From positions 263,442 to 327,441 of the forward strand of contig NZ_JAMQCO010000001.1 in the NCBI RefSeq assembly GCF_023702225.1: a stretch of DNA of 64,000 nt, given 5' to 3'. Shown here piece by piece: positions 55,136 through 64,000 of this stretch. Positions within the stretch are counted from its first letter, which is position 1. Every line of letters starts with the position of its first letter. A program made the translations under genes and the position numbers. Origin of the DNA: Aureimonas altamirensis (GTDB lineage: Bacteria; Pseudomonadota; Alphaproteobacteria; Rhizobiales; Rhizobiaceae). The notes under the pieces are model-generated. The model saw only the letters and a list, made by a program, of their open reading frames with translations, did no database searches and had not been told where the DNA came from.

Positions 55136-57919
55136 ATGATAGGTAATGTTTTATTCGGCGGCAGACGGGGTCTGGCGCAATCGGCATCGTTGCTGGTGAT
55201 CGGCCTTTGCGCCACCGGCGTCGCGCAGGCGCAGCAGGCTACCGATCCCTTGAGGATAACCGGCGCCGGACAGACCTACTCCGGCACGATCGATGTCACG
55301 ACGTCAGGCGCTTCGGCCTATGGCGCCTTCGCGGATCGCGGAGGGGCGATCACCCTGGCCGGCGGCACGATCGCCACGACAGGGCAGAGAGGTTACGGCA
55401 TCCTGGCGGGACGTGGATCCACGGTAACCAGCGGCGCCGACATCGTGACCACCGGCACGTCCGCGCACGGCGTCCAGTCCGGCCTCGGCACCACCAACGG
55501 CACCGGAGGACAGGACGGGTCGAGCGTCGTGCTGACCGGCGCGAACATCCGCACGGGCGGTGCACAGGCTTATGGGTTGCACGCCATAGACGGCGGCGCG
55601 ATCTCCGGGCAGGCCACCATCGTCACGGAAGGCATGCTGGGCTTCGGCGCCTTTGCGGAATCCGATTCGTCCATTGCGCTGTCCGGCGGCAGCATCGAGA
55701 CGCGCGGCGCATTCGCCTTCGGCCTGATCGCCAATAATGACGAGGCCACCACGGGCGGCACTATCTCCGCCTCCAACGTGGCCGTCGTCACCGCAGGCGA
55801 CGACGCGGCAGGCGCCGTCGCCGGCGAGGGCGGCTCGATCCTCATCGATGGCGGCAGCATCCGCACCACGGGGGCCGGCGCGACGGCGCTCGCGGTCCTG
55901 GGCAGCGGCTCGATCGTCGCCAACGGAGCGGCGCTCTCGGCCGGCAATGCGGCGACGATCGGCGTCCTGGCCGGTCAGGGCGAAGCCACCGTCACGCTTG
56001 GCGCCGGCACCGTCGCAACCGAGAACAACGGCACGCTCATGCAGGTCGAGCGCGACATTGCCGGTGCAGCAGGCATCGTGACGCTGAACCTTCAGTCCGG
56101 CTCGACATCGGCCGGCGACATCGTCGACGACGGTACGAAGACGAGCGGCCGGACGATCGTAAACCTGCGCGAAAACGCCCGCTGGACGGGTATTTTGCGC
56201 GGTGTCGATACCTTCAATACCGCAGCCGGCGGCCAGGTGGACTTTACCGAGCGGGCGGTGGTCAACGGAGACCTCAACGGCAACGGTTCCACGATCGCAT
56301 TCAGCAGTGCCGGAGGCGTCATCGCCGGCAATGTCGGCCTGCAGGCCGGTGCACGCACCACCGGCGGCAGCATCCAGACCCCCATCGAGGTCCAGGGCGA
56401 CGTCGTGGTCGGGCAGCAATCCGTCATGGGCGGCAACTGGAGCATCGCCGGCAACCTTGCCAGCGCCGGGACGATCACGCCGGGCAATTCCATCGGGATC
56501 GTCACCATCGGAGGCGACCTTACGCTGGCGCCCGGCCACGTCTATGAAGTGGAGATCGATGCCACGGGCGCGTCCGATCTTGTCGCCGTGGGCGGGACGG
56601 CCTCGCTTGCCGGGTCCGTGTCCGTCAGCCCGCTCGGAGGTTATCTGGTCGGCACGCCCTATACGATCCTGACGGCCGCAAGCCTGGGCGGAACGCAGTT
56701 CGAGGGCGTTTCCTTCTCCGAGAGCTACGCGTTCGTGTCGCCGTTGCTGTCCTACGACGCAACCTCCGTCGACCTGACGATCCAGCGTAACGGCGTGGCC
56801 TATGCCTCGGTGGCCGAAGGCGGCAACCAGCGCGCCGTCGCCAACGCGCTGGAAAGCCTGCCGATCGGAGGAACGCTCGGCCGCACCGTGGCATTCGGCA
56901 CGGTGGACGATGCACGCGCCGCGTTCGCCGGCCTGTCGGGCGAGGTCCATGCCTCCGTCCGTTCCGGCCTGATCGAGGACAGCCGCCTGATCCGCGATGC
57001 CGCAACCGATCGCATCCGCGCGGCCTTCGCCGGTCCGTCCTCGGTTTCCAGCACGTCCGGCCCCTGGGAATCCGCGCAGCCGACGGGCTTCGCGCCGGAG
57101 CCCGCCGCCTGGGGCCGCGTGTTCGGCTCCTGGGGTACGACAGACGCCAACGGCACGTCCGGCAAGCTCGACCGCGATACCGGCGGCTTCGTCGCCGGCC
57201 TCGACGGCTTCGTCACCGATGCCGTTCGGCTCGGCATCCTGGCCGGCTACAGCCGGTCGAGCTTCGATGTCGACGACCTGTCCTCATCCGCGGATGCGGA
57301 CAGCTATCACCTCGGACTCTACGGCGGCACGCGGGTGCATGGCTTCGGCCTTCGTGGCGGCATCGCCTATACCTGGCACGAAGTGGAAGCCAGCCGCTCG
57401 GTAGCCTTCGGCGGTTTCATCGATGCGCTCTCGGCCGATTACGACGCCGGTACGGTGCAGGTGTTCGGCGAAGCCGGCTATGCGATGCGGGCCGGCAACG
57501 TGGCCTTCGAGCCGTTCGCGGGGATCGCCTACGTCAACCTCGACGTCGACGGGTTCGGCGAAAGCGGCGGCGCCGCGGCCTTGTCTGGTGGCGGCGGCAG
57601 CACCGACACGACCTTCTCCACCCTGGGTCTTCGGGCGTCGACGGACGTCGTCGTCGGCAGCCGGACGGTAACGCTGGACGGCATGCTGGGATGGCGCCAC
57701 GCCTTCGACGACAGGACGCCGGTTTCCACCTTCGCCTTTGCGGAGGGCCTCCCCTTCACAGTGGCAGGAGCGCAGATCGCGAGGGATTCGGCCGTCGTCG
57801 AGGTCGGGCTCGGCATGGACCTGTCGCCGGACGCCAGCCTGAACGTCTCCTATGGCGGACAGTTCGGCGACGGTGCGGACGACCATAGCGCCCGCGCCAC
57901 ATTCTCCTACCGCTTCTGA
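55136..57919 (+). CDS. Type Va autotransporter with repeat-rich passenger
   Basis: 927-residue outer-membrane protein that exports its own passenger. Signal peptide with a long n-region (MIGNVLFGGRRGLAQSASLL onward), cleavage near VAQAQQ. The passenger (about residues 35-560) is built of degenerate repeats with the form GG-x-I-x-T-x-G-x2-A-x-G, as expected for a beta-helix; examples are GGTIATTGQRGYGIL, GANIRTGGAQAYGL and GGSIETRGAFAFGL. The usual autotransporter core follows (TITPGNSIGIVTIGGDLTLA and VYEVEID). The last 280 or so residues are the barrel and end ATFSYRF with terminal Phe. I see no cysteine after the signal peptide and no protease or lipase motif, so an adhesin or surface role is more likely. 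Confidence 0.9.
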   Translation: MIGNVLFGGRRGLAQSASLLVIGLCATGVAQAQQATDPLRITGAGQTYSGTIDVTTSGASAYGAFADRGGAITLAGGTIATTGQRGYGILAGRGSTVTSGADIVTTGTSAHGVQSGLGTTNGTGGQDGSSVVLTGANIRTGGAQAYGLHAIDGGAISGQATIVTEGMLGFGAFAESDSSIALSGGSIETRGAFAFGLIANNDEATTGGTISASNVAVVTAGDDAAGAVAGEGGSILIDGGSIRTTGAGATALAVLGSGSIVANGAALSAGNAATIGVLAGQGEATVTLGAGTVATENNGTLMQVERDIAGAAGIVTLNLQSGSTSAGDIVDDGTKTSGRTIVNLRENARWTGILRGVDTFNTAAGGQVDFTERAVVNGDLNGNGSTIAFSSAGGVIAGNVGLQAGARTTGGSIQTPIEVQGDVVVGQQSVMGGNWSIAGNLASAGTITPGNSIGIVTIGGDLTLAPGHVYEVEIDATGASDLVAVGGTASLAGSVSVSPLGGYLVGTPYTILTAASLGGTQFEGVSFSESYAFVSPLLSYDATSVDLTIQRNGVAYASVAEGGNQRAVANALESLPIGGTLGRTVAFGTVDDARAAFAGLSGEVHASVRSGLIEDSRLIRDAATDRIRAAFAGPSSVSSTSGPWESAQPTGFAPEPAAWGRVFGSWGTTDANGTSGKLDRDTGGFVAGLDGFVTDAVRLGILAGYSRSSFDVDDLSSSADADSYHLGLYGGTRVHGFGLRGGIAYTWHEVEASRSVAFGGFIDALSADYDAGTVQVFGEAGYAMRAGNVAFEPFAGIAYVNLDVDGFGESGGAAALSGGGGSTDTTFSTLGLRASTDVVVGSRTVTLDGMLGWRHAFDDRTPVSTFAFAEGLPFTVAGAQIARDSAVVEVGLGMDLSPDASLNVSYGGQFGDGADDHSARATFSYRF

Positions 57920-57974
57920 GCGGCGACATCGCCATGCGTGGCGGTGCCCCGGCCGGGGCGCCGCCACGTTTCGT

Positions 57975-58754
57975 TCAACGATAGACGATGCCGCCATCGG
58001 TCAGGATCGCCTGGCCGGTTATGTAATCGCTGTCCGGCCCCGACAGGAAGGAAACGAGGGCCGCGACATCTTCCGGCGTCTGGGCGCGGCCGAGGGCGAT
58101 CCCCTCGACATATTTCTTGTAGGTCTCGCCCTTGGGGGCGCCCGTCAGCTGCGAAAAGCGCTCGTCGATCTCCACCCACATGTCCGTTCCGACGATGCCG
58201 GGGCAATACGCGTTCACGGTGATGCCGGCGCTGGCATATTCCTTGGCGGCGGCCTGAGTAAGCGCCCGCACGGCGAACTTGGTTGCCGAGTAGACGCCCA
58301 ACATCGCGAAGCCGTCATGGCCTGCAATCGACGAGGCATTGACGATCTTTCCCTTGTGACCACGCTGCTGGAACTTGGCGGCGGCAGCCTGGATGCCCCA
58401 GAGGACCCCGTCCACATTGATGCGGAATATCTTCTGGACTTCTTCCGGCGTCACTTCGGCCAGCGGCTGCACCTGCGCGATGCCGGCATTGTTGATCATC
58501 ACGTCGAACCCGCCGAGCTCGCGTTCGGCATGGTCGACGGCGCCATAGACGGCATCCCTGTCGCTAACGTCGGCGGCGAACACGGTGGCCTTGCGCCCCA
58601 CCGCCTCCACTTCCCTTGCCGTATCGCCGAGCGTCTCCGCCTTCAGGTCGACCAGGCACAGATCTGCGCCGTCACGCGCCAGCCGCAGTGCGATGCCCCG
58701 GCCGATGCCGCGGGCCGCGCCCGTTACCAGAACCTTCTTACCTTCGATCGTCAT
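57975..58754 (-). CDS. Short-chain dehydrogenase, BudC-like acetoin/diacetyl reductase
   Basis: 259 residues of the classical SDR fold: cofactor loop [20 protein letters not shown] in [16 protein letters not shown], catalytic S141/S142, Y155 and K159 ([20 protein letters not shown]). The C-terminal lines [20 protein letters not shown] and [20 protein letters not shown] closely follow meso-2,3-butanediol dehydrogenase / diacetyl reductase (BudC). An aspartate after strand 2 (LVDLKAE) points to NAD. A polyol dehydrogenase role cannot be excluded. Convergent with the autotransporter gene (55-base gap). Confidence 0.85.
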   Translation of the reverse strand: MTIEGKKVLVTGAARGIGRGIALRLARDGADLCLVDLKAETLGDTAREVEAVGRKATVFAADVSDRDAVYGAVDHAERELGGFDVMINNAGIAQVQPLAEVTPEEVQKIFRINVDGVLWGIQAAAAKFQQRGHKGKIVNASSIAGHDGFAMLGVYSATKFAVRALTQAAAKEYASAGITVNAYCPGIVGTDMWVEIDERFSQLTGAPKGETYKKYVEGIALGRAQTPEDVAALVSFLSGPDSDYITGQAILTDGGIVYR

Positions 58755-58843
58755 ATCGTCTCGTCCTTCATGCTGTTGGCGCCGGCCGACCGGCGTGACG
58801 AGAACTATCTAGGGTAGATATGGCGGACGGGCTTTGCGTTGGA

Positions 58844-60183
58844 TCAATTCCCCGGTTTCTCCTGATGCCGACGCTCGCGCAGCGCGTCGGCCAGCCACAG
58901 GCGGGCCAGGCCGTGATAAAGCGGTTCCGGCGCGATCAGCCGCGAAACTCCGTAGCCGATCATCGAAGCCGTCATGATGGCGATCACGTTCGTCTGGTTG
59001 CCGGTCATCTCCAGCACGATGATGAAGGCCGTCATCGGCGCCTGGACAACGCCGGCGAAATAGCCCGCCATGCCCAGGATGGCGGCCAGCCCGGGCGGCG
59101 AGCCGAGAATCCAGCCGATGGTGCTGCCGAGGCCGCTTCCGACGGCGAGCGACGGGGCGAAGAGCCCCCCGGGTATGCCCGAGACGGTCGAGGCGAGCGT
59201 CGCCACGAATTTCGCCGCGAAGAACAAGGCGGGGAGGCTCTCGCCCTCGACGCCGCCGCGCGCGATCTCGTAGCTCGTGCCGAAGGTGGCGCCGCCGGCG
59301 GCAACCCCGACGATGGCCACCACGAGGCCGGCGGCGCCGGCAACGGCAGCGGCCTTCCAGCGGCTGGGTACCGAGCGCCAGCGCCTGATGCGCCGGGTCA
59401 GAGACAGGGTCGCGATGCTGAAGGCCGCGCCTAGCATGCCGCCGCAGATGCCGGACAGGATCACCAGGGGCCAGTCGGACGGGAACATCGCCACCGCATC
59501 CGAGACACCGAAGTAGGTGTAGTTGCCGACCAGCGCGAGGGAGGCGATGCCGGCGATGATCACGGCCGACAGAACCAGCCCGTTGGTGCGGGCGCTATAG
59601 GCGCGGCCGAGCTCCTCGATGGCGAAGACGATGCCGGCCAGCGGGGTGTTGAAGGCGGCGGCGATGCCGGCGGCCGATCCGGCGAGGATCAGCCCCCGCG
59701 CATAGGACATCCCGCCCAGCCGCGCCGACAGCATCATCAGCGCCGCGCCGATCTGGACGGTGGGGCCCTCCCGCCCGATGGAGGCGCCGCACAGAAGCCC
59801 CATGACGGTCAGGACGAACTTGCCCACCGCGATGCGGATCGTGAGGTAGGTGAAGCGCGCGCGCCCCCCAGCCGACGGGCCGCCATGGCCTGCGGAATGC
59901 CGCTGCCCTGCGAGCCGGGAAAGAACCGTTCTGCAATGACCGCGCAGGCGACGAAGCCCGCCGGCGTCAGCAGAAGCGGGAGCCACCAAAGGCCGGTTCG
60001 CGGATCCGTCGCCCGGAAGAAAAGATGCTGTGCTGCGTCGGATGCGAAGGCGAACCCGGTCGCCACGAGACCGATGGCAAGTGCGCCCGACCAGAACACA
60101 AGCCGCATGCGCCATATGCGCCGCGAGGCCAGCAGCGCCCGCGAGCGCCGCACCATCCCCTTGCGCCAACCCAGCCAGAACAC
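58844..60183 (-). pseudogene. ClC chloride channel/antiporter gene with a frameshift
   Basis: A ClC gene split over two frames. The first frame (from GTG 60183, or ATG 60156) encodes the N-terminus up to FFPGSQGSGIPQAMAARRLG, including selectivity motif GSGIP. The second frame continues with FTYLTIRIAVGKFVLTVMGL, LLCGASIGREGPTVQIGAAL (gating Glu in GREGP) and GIPGGLFAPSLAVGSGLGST, to the stop at 58844. The switch falls at a run of six C (59864-59869, six G on the coding strand); one more G would restore a protein of about 446 residues. It may be a recent mutation, phase-variable, or a sequencing error. It follows the FAD-oxidase gene by 29 bases. Confidence 0.85.
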
Positions 60184-60212
60184 GGCCTCGACTTACCCCT
60201 CGTCGCCTCGGA

Positions 60213-61496
60213 TCAATGAACGAGATCCATCGCCTTGTAGTAAGCCAAGGTTGCGGAAACATAGAGCCGGCGCAACCCATGCAGCGGTATCGGCGCGATC
60301 CGGGTGACGGGTAGCGGCAAAGCCGCCGGATCGCCCGTGCGGACGTAATCGGCGATCCATTCCCCCATCTTGCTCTGCAGCCCCACGCCGCGGCCTTGGC
60401 AACCGAGCTGGAACAGCAACCCCTTCTCCGGCTCGTGCAGGTGCGGCAGGAAGTCCTGCGTGATGGCGACCCGCCCGCCCCAGCGGTACTGGATGGGCTG
60501 CTCGGCCAGCATGGGATAGGCAAGGCGGATCATCCGCTCCACATGGGCGTAGTCGCCCGGCCCGGACGGCTCGGCGAAGGTGCCGCGCCCGCCCATGACG
60601 AAGCGCCCCTCGCGGTCGCGCCGGAAATAGGACAGCAGCTTTCGCGTATCGGATGCGACGACCCCGCCCTTCAGGACGGCCTTGTCGAGATTGCCGGACA
60701 GGGGCGCCGTGGCCACTTGGAAGCTGTTGGCCGCGATGATGGTGCGCGACAGGCCCGGCCAGAGCCCGTCCGTATAGGCGTTGGTGCACACGACGACGCG
60801 GTCGGCGGTGACGGTCGGCCCGCGCTCGGTCGCCACCACCCACCGGCCGGACCGGCCTTCGAGCCCCTGCGCCTTCGTGCGGGTGGCGATGGCCGCCCCC
60901 AGGCCGAGCGCCGCGCGCGCCAGCCCGCGCGTGTAGGAAAGCGGCTGCACGCTGCCGCCGCGACGGTCGATCCAGCCGGCGTGATAGCGCGTGGTGCCGA
61001 GAAGCGCCGCGACGTCCTCGCGGCTCAGCGCATCCACATCGGCGCCGAGCGCACGCCATTGCCGGCATCTGTCCAGCGCTCCCGCCTCGGCGGCCCTGGA
61101 ATGGGCCGGCTGCACCCAGCCTGCGCGCGTGTCGTCGCAGTCGATGCCGAATTCGTCGATGAGTTCGAACACCTTGGCCGCGGTGGACCCGAATGCCAGC
61201 GCGGCCCTTCGTCCGGCCTGCGGGCCGAACATCGTCGCCAGTTGGTCGGGATCGTACTTTATGCCCGGGATGACCTGGCCACCGCTTCGGCCGGACGCGC
61301 CGAAGCCGAGGTCGCCCGCCTCCAGAACCTGCACGCTGCGCTCGGCCTTCGCTAGGTGGATCGCGGTGGACAGGCCGGCGAATCCGCCGCCGATGACGGC
61401 GACGTCCACGCGAATGTCGGCATCGAGGGGCGCCGTCTGTGGGGCGGCGGCGGCCGTCGCCGCCCAGAGCGACGCGGTAAGTCGAAGTTCGGTCAC
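60213..61496 (-). CDS. FAD-dependent amino-acid/amine oxidase of the DAO superfamily
   Basis: 427 residues. The dinucleotide-binding motif is VDVAVIGGGFAGLSTAIHLA (about residue 30-50) with the acidic end in VQVLEAGDLG; the GFGASGRSGGQVIPGI line is typical of the PuuB/DadA-like group (gamma-glutamylputrescine oxidase, D-amino-acid dehydrogenase relatives). C-terminal GGRVAITQDFLPHLHEPE and LGCQGRGVGLQSKMGEWIAD close the FAD site. It sits directly downstream of an amino-acid-type ABC transporter (11-base gap), so it probably oxidises the imported substrate. The exact substrate is unknown. Confidence 0.88.
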   Translation of the reverse strand: MTELRLTASLWAATAAAAPQTAPLDADIRVDVAVIGGGFAGLSTAIHLAKAERSVQVLEAGDLGFGASGRSGGQVIPGIKYDPDQLATMFGPQAGRRAALAFGSTAAKVFELIDEFGIDCDDTRAGWVQPAHSRAAEAGALDRCRQWRALGADVDALSREDVAALLGTTRYHAGWIDRRGGSVQPLSYTRGLARAALGLGAAIATRTKAQGLEGRSGRWVVATERGPTVTADRVVVCTNAYTDGLWPGLSRTIIAANSFQVATAPLSGNLDKAVLKGGVVASDTRKLLSYFRRDREGRFVMGGRGTFAEPSGPGDYAHVERMIRLAYPMLAEQPIQYRWGGRVAITQDFLPHLHEPEKGLLFQLGCQGRGVGLQSKMGEWIADYVRTGDPAALPLPVTRIAPIPLHGLRRLYVSATLAYYKAMDLVH

Positions 61497-61507
61497 TGTT
61501 CCACCTG

Positions 61508-62236
61508 CTACTTGTCCAGCACCCGGCGAAGGAAATCGCGCGTGCGCTCATGCTGCGGATCGGTCAGCACCCGGCTGGCCGGTCCTTCCTCCACGATCAG
61601 TCCGCCGTCCATGAAGAGGACGCGATCCCCGACCTCCCGGGCGAAGGCCATTTCATGCGTCACGACCAGCATGGTCATGCCCTCGTCGGCCAGGTCGCGC
61701 ATGGCGGCCAGCACCTCGCCCACCAGTTCCGGGTCGAGCGCCGAGGTCGGTTCGTCGAACAGGATCGCCTTCGGGCGCATGGCAAGAGACCGCGCGATGG
61801 CCACGCGCTGCTGCTGCCCGCCCGACAGGGCGGCGGGGTAGCTGCCGGCCTTCGCCGCCAGCCCCATCCGCTCCAGGAGGGCGCGCCCATGCTCTTCCGC
61901 CGCCTTGCGGTTCTCGCCCTTCACGTAGATCGGGCCTTCGGTGACGTTCTCCAGCGCCGTGCGATGCGGAAACAGGTTGAAGCGCTGGAAGACCATGGTC
62001 ACGGATGTGCGGATCTCGCGGATGGATGGCGACTTGCGATCCACGGTCATGCCGTCGACCGTGATGAGACCGCTTTCGTAGCTTTCCAGCCCGTTGATGC
62101 AGCGAAGCAGCGTGGACTTTCCGGAGCCCGAGGCGCCGATCAGGCAGACCACCTCGCCTTGCCGGATTTCCCCGTCGATCCCTTTCAGGACCTCGAGATT
62201 GCCGAACCGCTTGTGGATGTTCTGAAGCCGGATCAT
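61508..62236 (-). CDS. Polar amino-acid ABC transporter ATPase (GlnQ/HisP type)
   Basis: 242 residues: Walker [21 protein letters not shown]-loop [20 protein letters not shown], signature [17 protein letters not shown], Walker [22 protein letters not shown]-loop [16 protein letters not shown]. The ATG overlaps the permease stop (ATGA), which sets the start. Part of the run IclR, binding protein, permease, ATPase, oxidase, ClC. Confidence 0.94.
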   Translation of the reverse strand: MIRLQNIHKRFGNLEVLKGIDGEIRQGEVVCLIGASGSGKSTLLRCINGLESYESGLITVDGMTVDRKSPSIREIRTSVTMVFQRFNLFPHRTALENVTEGPIYVKGENRKAAEEHGRALLERMGLAAKAGSYPAALSGGQQQRVAIARSLAMRPKAILFDEPTSALDPELVGEVLAAMRDLADEGMTMLVVTHEMAFAREVGDRVLFMDGGLIVEEGPASRVLTDPQHERTRDFLRRVLDK

Positions 62237-62886
62237 CGCGTGCCGAACCTCCGCTCGAGATAGGACGCCAGCACGATCAGCGGCACGGACAGGGCCAGGT
62301 ACAGAAGCGCCACGAGCGTGTAGACCGTCATGTTGTCGAAGGTGGCCGAGGCAACGAGCTTTCCCTTCATCGTCAGTTCCGCGACGGTGATCACGGACGC
62401 CTGGGACGTATCCTTGAGCAGCATGATCATCGTGTTGCCGTAGGGCGGCAACACGGTGCGCAGCGCCTGGGGCAGCACGACGCGCCGCATCATCAGCGAC
62501 CATTTCATGCCGATGGAATGCGCCGCCTCGATCTGCCCCTTGTCTATGGCTTCCAGCCCGGCCCGGAAGTTTTCGGCCATGTAGCAGGAATAGGCGATGC
62601 CGAGGCCGATGGCGCCGGCCTGGAAGGCCGACAGGTCGATGCCGAACTCCGGCAGCACGAAGTAGATGTAGAATAGCTGTACCAGGATGGGGATGCCGCG
62701 AACGGTGTTGACCACCGTCTTGGAGATCAGCACCAGCGGCCAGATGCCGGAGTAGCGCATCAGGGCCCAGACAAGCCCGAGCAAGGTCGATATGACCAGC
62801 GCCGCAAGGGTGAGCGTGACGGTGATCGCCACGCCCTCCATCAGGATGGGCAGATACTGCCCGGAATTCTGCCAGAACGCGCCCAT
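62233..62886 (-). CDS. Polar amino-acid ABC transporter permease (HisM/GlnP type)
   Basis: 217 residues with about five membrane segments. The N-terminal segment is [20 protein letters not shown]; the conserved EAA-like loop is [20 protein letters not shown] followed by [20 protein letters not shown]. One permease gene only, so it probably works as a homodimer. It starts 29 bases after the binding-protein stop. Confidence 0.93.
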   Translation of the reverse strand: MGAFWQNSGQYLPILMEGVAITVTLTLAALVISTLLGLVWALMRYSGIWPLVLISKTVVNTVRGIPILVQLFYIYFVLPEFGIDLSAFQAGAIGLGIAYSCYMAENFRAGLEAIDKGQIEAAHSIGMKWSLMMRRVVLPQALRTVLPPYGNTMIMLLKDTSQASVITVAELTMKGKLVASATFDNMTVYTLVALLYLALSVPLIVLASYLERRFGTR

Positions 62887-62915
62887 CGCTCAGCGCCTCG
62901 CGGCCTGGCCGGCGC

Positions 62916-63665
62916 TCACTTCAGGCCCCATTTGGCGGCAAGCTCGTCCACCGTGCCGTTTTCCTTGAGCGTGGCGAGTGCGGCGTCGATGCGCTCCAGG
63001 AGCGCCTTGTCGTCCTTGCGCACGCCCAGCCCGACCGATCCGGTCTGCTGGCTCTCGTAGTCGGCCATCTTCACCTCGGGAAACCGGCCCTGCGACAGTT
63101 GATAGGCCAGGATCGGCTTGTCGCCCATGCCCGCGGCGATCCGACCACGGTTCACCTCGTTCAGGATATCGGCGAGCGAGTCGTAGACACGGACTTCGCC
63201 GAACACGTCCATGGACTGCAGCCGATCCAGGTAGGTCGTGCCCTGCTGGACGCCGATCACCTCGCCGCGCAACTCCTCGAAGGCGGGGGAGATGGCGCCC
63301 TCGAAGCCGGCGGGCACCACGACGCCCTCGCCGTAGGGCATCACTTCCTGGGAAAAGTCGATCACCTCGCGACGGGCGTCGGTGGCGATCATGGCGGCGG
63401 CGATGATGTCGATGCGGCCGGAGGTGAGCGAGGGGATCAGCGAGCCGAAATCCACCGGCTGCACGGCCACGTCGAAGCCCGCTTCTTCTCCCACCGCCCG
63501 GACGAGATCCACCATCATGCCCTCGATCTCGTTGGTCTGGATGTCGAGGAAGGTGAATGGAACGCCGGTCGGCGTGGACCCGACGGTCAGCGTCTCAGCC
63601 ATGGCCGGTTGCAACGAACCGATGGCGAGCATGGCCGCGCCTGCGAAGAATGCCTGCAGTTTCAT
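62916..63665 (-). CDS. Amino-acid ABC transporter periplasmic binding protein
   Basis: 249 residues, family 3 solute-binding protein. Signal peptide [20 protein letters not shown], cleavage near AMAET. The mature chain shows [35 protein letters not shown] and [20 protein letters not shown], the standard ligand-cleft elements, with the conserved Arg in ATDARRE for the alpha-carboxyl group. The ligand (amino acid, opine or polyamine derivative) cannot be named. ATG 63665 overlaps the stop of the IclR gene. Confidence 0.92.
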   Translation of the reverse strand: MKLQAFFAGAAMLAIGSLQPAMAETLTVGSTPTGVPFTFLDIQTNEIEGMMVDLVRAVGEEAGFDVAVQPVDFGSLIPSLTSGRIDIIAAAMIATDARREVIDFSQEVMPYGEGVVVPAGFEGAISPAFEELRGEVIGVQQGTTYLDRLQSMDVFGEVRVYDSLADILNEVNRGRIAAGMGDKPILAYQLSQGRFPEVKMADYESQQTGSVGLGVRKDDKALLERIDAALATLKENGTVDELAAKWGLK

Positions 63666-64000
63666 GACTGGTTCCTTTCGCTGTGGTGAATTCCGCTGTC
63701 GGCCCGCGCCGCCGGAACGGACGAAATGAAGCCGACCGTCTCGATAAGACGGGGCGCCAGCTCGCGCTCCATGTCCGCCATGCTCCAGCGGCTCGTCGGG
63801 CAGGAAATGTTCACGGCGCCGAGGCCGGCGCCGTCCGCGCCGACTATGGCGCAGGCGATGTTGAGATCGCCCACGTAGAACTGCTCGGCGGCCGTGGCGA
63901 AGCCCCGTTCCCGCGCGATGTCGACGGCCTCCATGATGCGGGCCGGATCGGTCTGCGTGCCCGGCGTGAAGACGCGCCGCGACGAGCGCTCCACCATGTC
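63662..64000 (-). CDS. IclR-family regulator, N-terminal part outside the window
   Basis: The last 112 residues of an effector-binding domain of the IclR family: GFATAAEQFYVGDLNIACAI, GADGAGLGAVNISCPTSRWS and APRLIETVGFIS. The frame is open to the window edge, so the DNA-binding part is missing; the ATG at 63997 is internal. It overlaps the binding-protein start in ATGA, so regulator and transporter are translated as one unit, and it most likely controls this operon. Confidence 0.85.
   Translation of the reverse strand, partial: DMVERSSRRVFTPGTQTDPARIMEAVDIARERGFATAAEQFYVGDLNIACAIVGADGAGLGAVNISCPTSRWSMADMERELAPRLIETVGFISSVPAARADSGIHHSERNQS

Overview
The window reads as chromosomal DNA of an alphaproteobacterium of the order Hyphomicrobiales (Rhizobiales). 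The evidence is high GC, the order murJ-glnD-mutS, an olsB ornithine-lipid gene, the chvI-chvG-hprK-EIIA-HPr block beside pckA, a BA14K-type small protein, and intergenic palindromes of a kind common in rhizobia. The family cannot be fixed from the sequence alone; Rhizobiaceae or Aurantimonadaceae would both fit. I see no rRNA, tRNA, CRISPR array, insertion sequence, phage gene or replication origin. Most of the window is housekeeping; the accessory parts are transporters with their regulators, one toxin-antitoxin pair, a Fic protein and an autotransporter.

Layout. 1-8600: cell wall, nitrogen sensing, DNA repair and envelope (murJ partial, glnD, mutS, a small secreted protein, olsB, lspA). 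8593-10577: two RNA methyltransferase genes that overlap each other and lspA. 10690-12952: a CoxG-like protein, lapA, ihfB, sppA. 13135-18286: lptC-lptA-lptB, rpoN, hpf, ptsN, the usual LPS-export/sigma-54/PTSNtr cluster. 18306-21961: DUF1150, a small heat-shock protein, msrB, arfB, pckA. 22351-26354: chvI, chvG, hprK, a mannose-type EIIA and HPr, forming a regulatory PTS with no sugar permease in view. 26365-30196: a tripartite tricarboxylate transporter (tctA, tctB, tctC) with a divergent GntR regulator. 30201-30846: vapBC. 30908-37608: a soluble NarX/NarL-like two-component pair divergent from a sugar-type ABC transporter that has a very good sigma-54 promoter. 37663-38983: three small envelope proteins. 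39160-43936: yqeY, dnaG, rpoD. 44103-50526: carA, carB, greA and a glycosyltransferase of LPS core type. 50591-58754: a Fic protein behind two inverted repeats, macAB, a 927-residue autotransporter and a BudC-like reductase. 58844-64000: a co-directional set of IclR regulator (partial), amino-acid-type ABC transporter, FAD-dependent oxidase and a frameshifted ClC channel gene.

How it works together. Several genes feed global control: glnD (nitrogen), rpoN with ptsN (sigma-54 and PTSNtr), chvGI with hprK/EIIA/HPr (envelope stress and carbon state) next to pckA (gluconeogenesis). The local transporter sets each carry their own regulator. The items most worth a second look are the sigma-54 promoter before the sugar ABC operon, the paired CTATAG inverted repeats before the Fic gene, the perfect 33-bp palindrome after the gene ending at 38615, and the ClC frameshift. 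I did not find a wholly new multi-gene system that I could defend from sequence alone.
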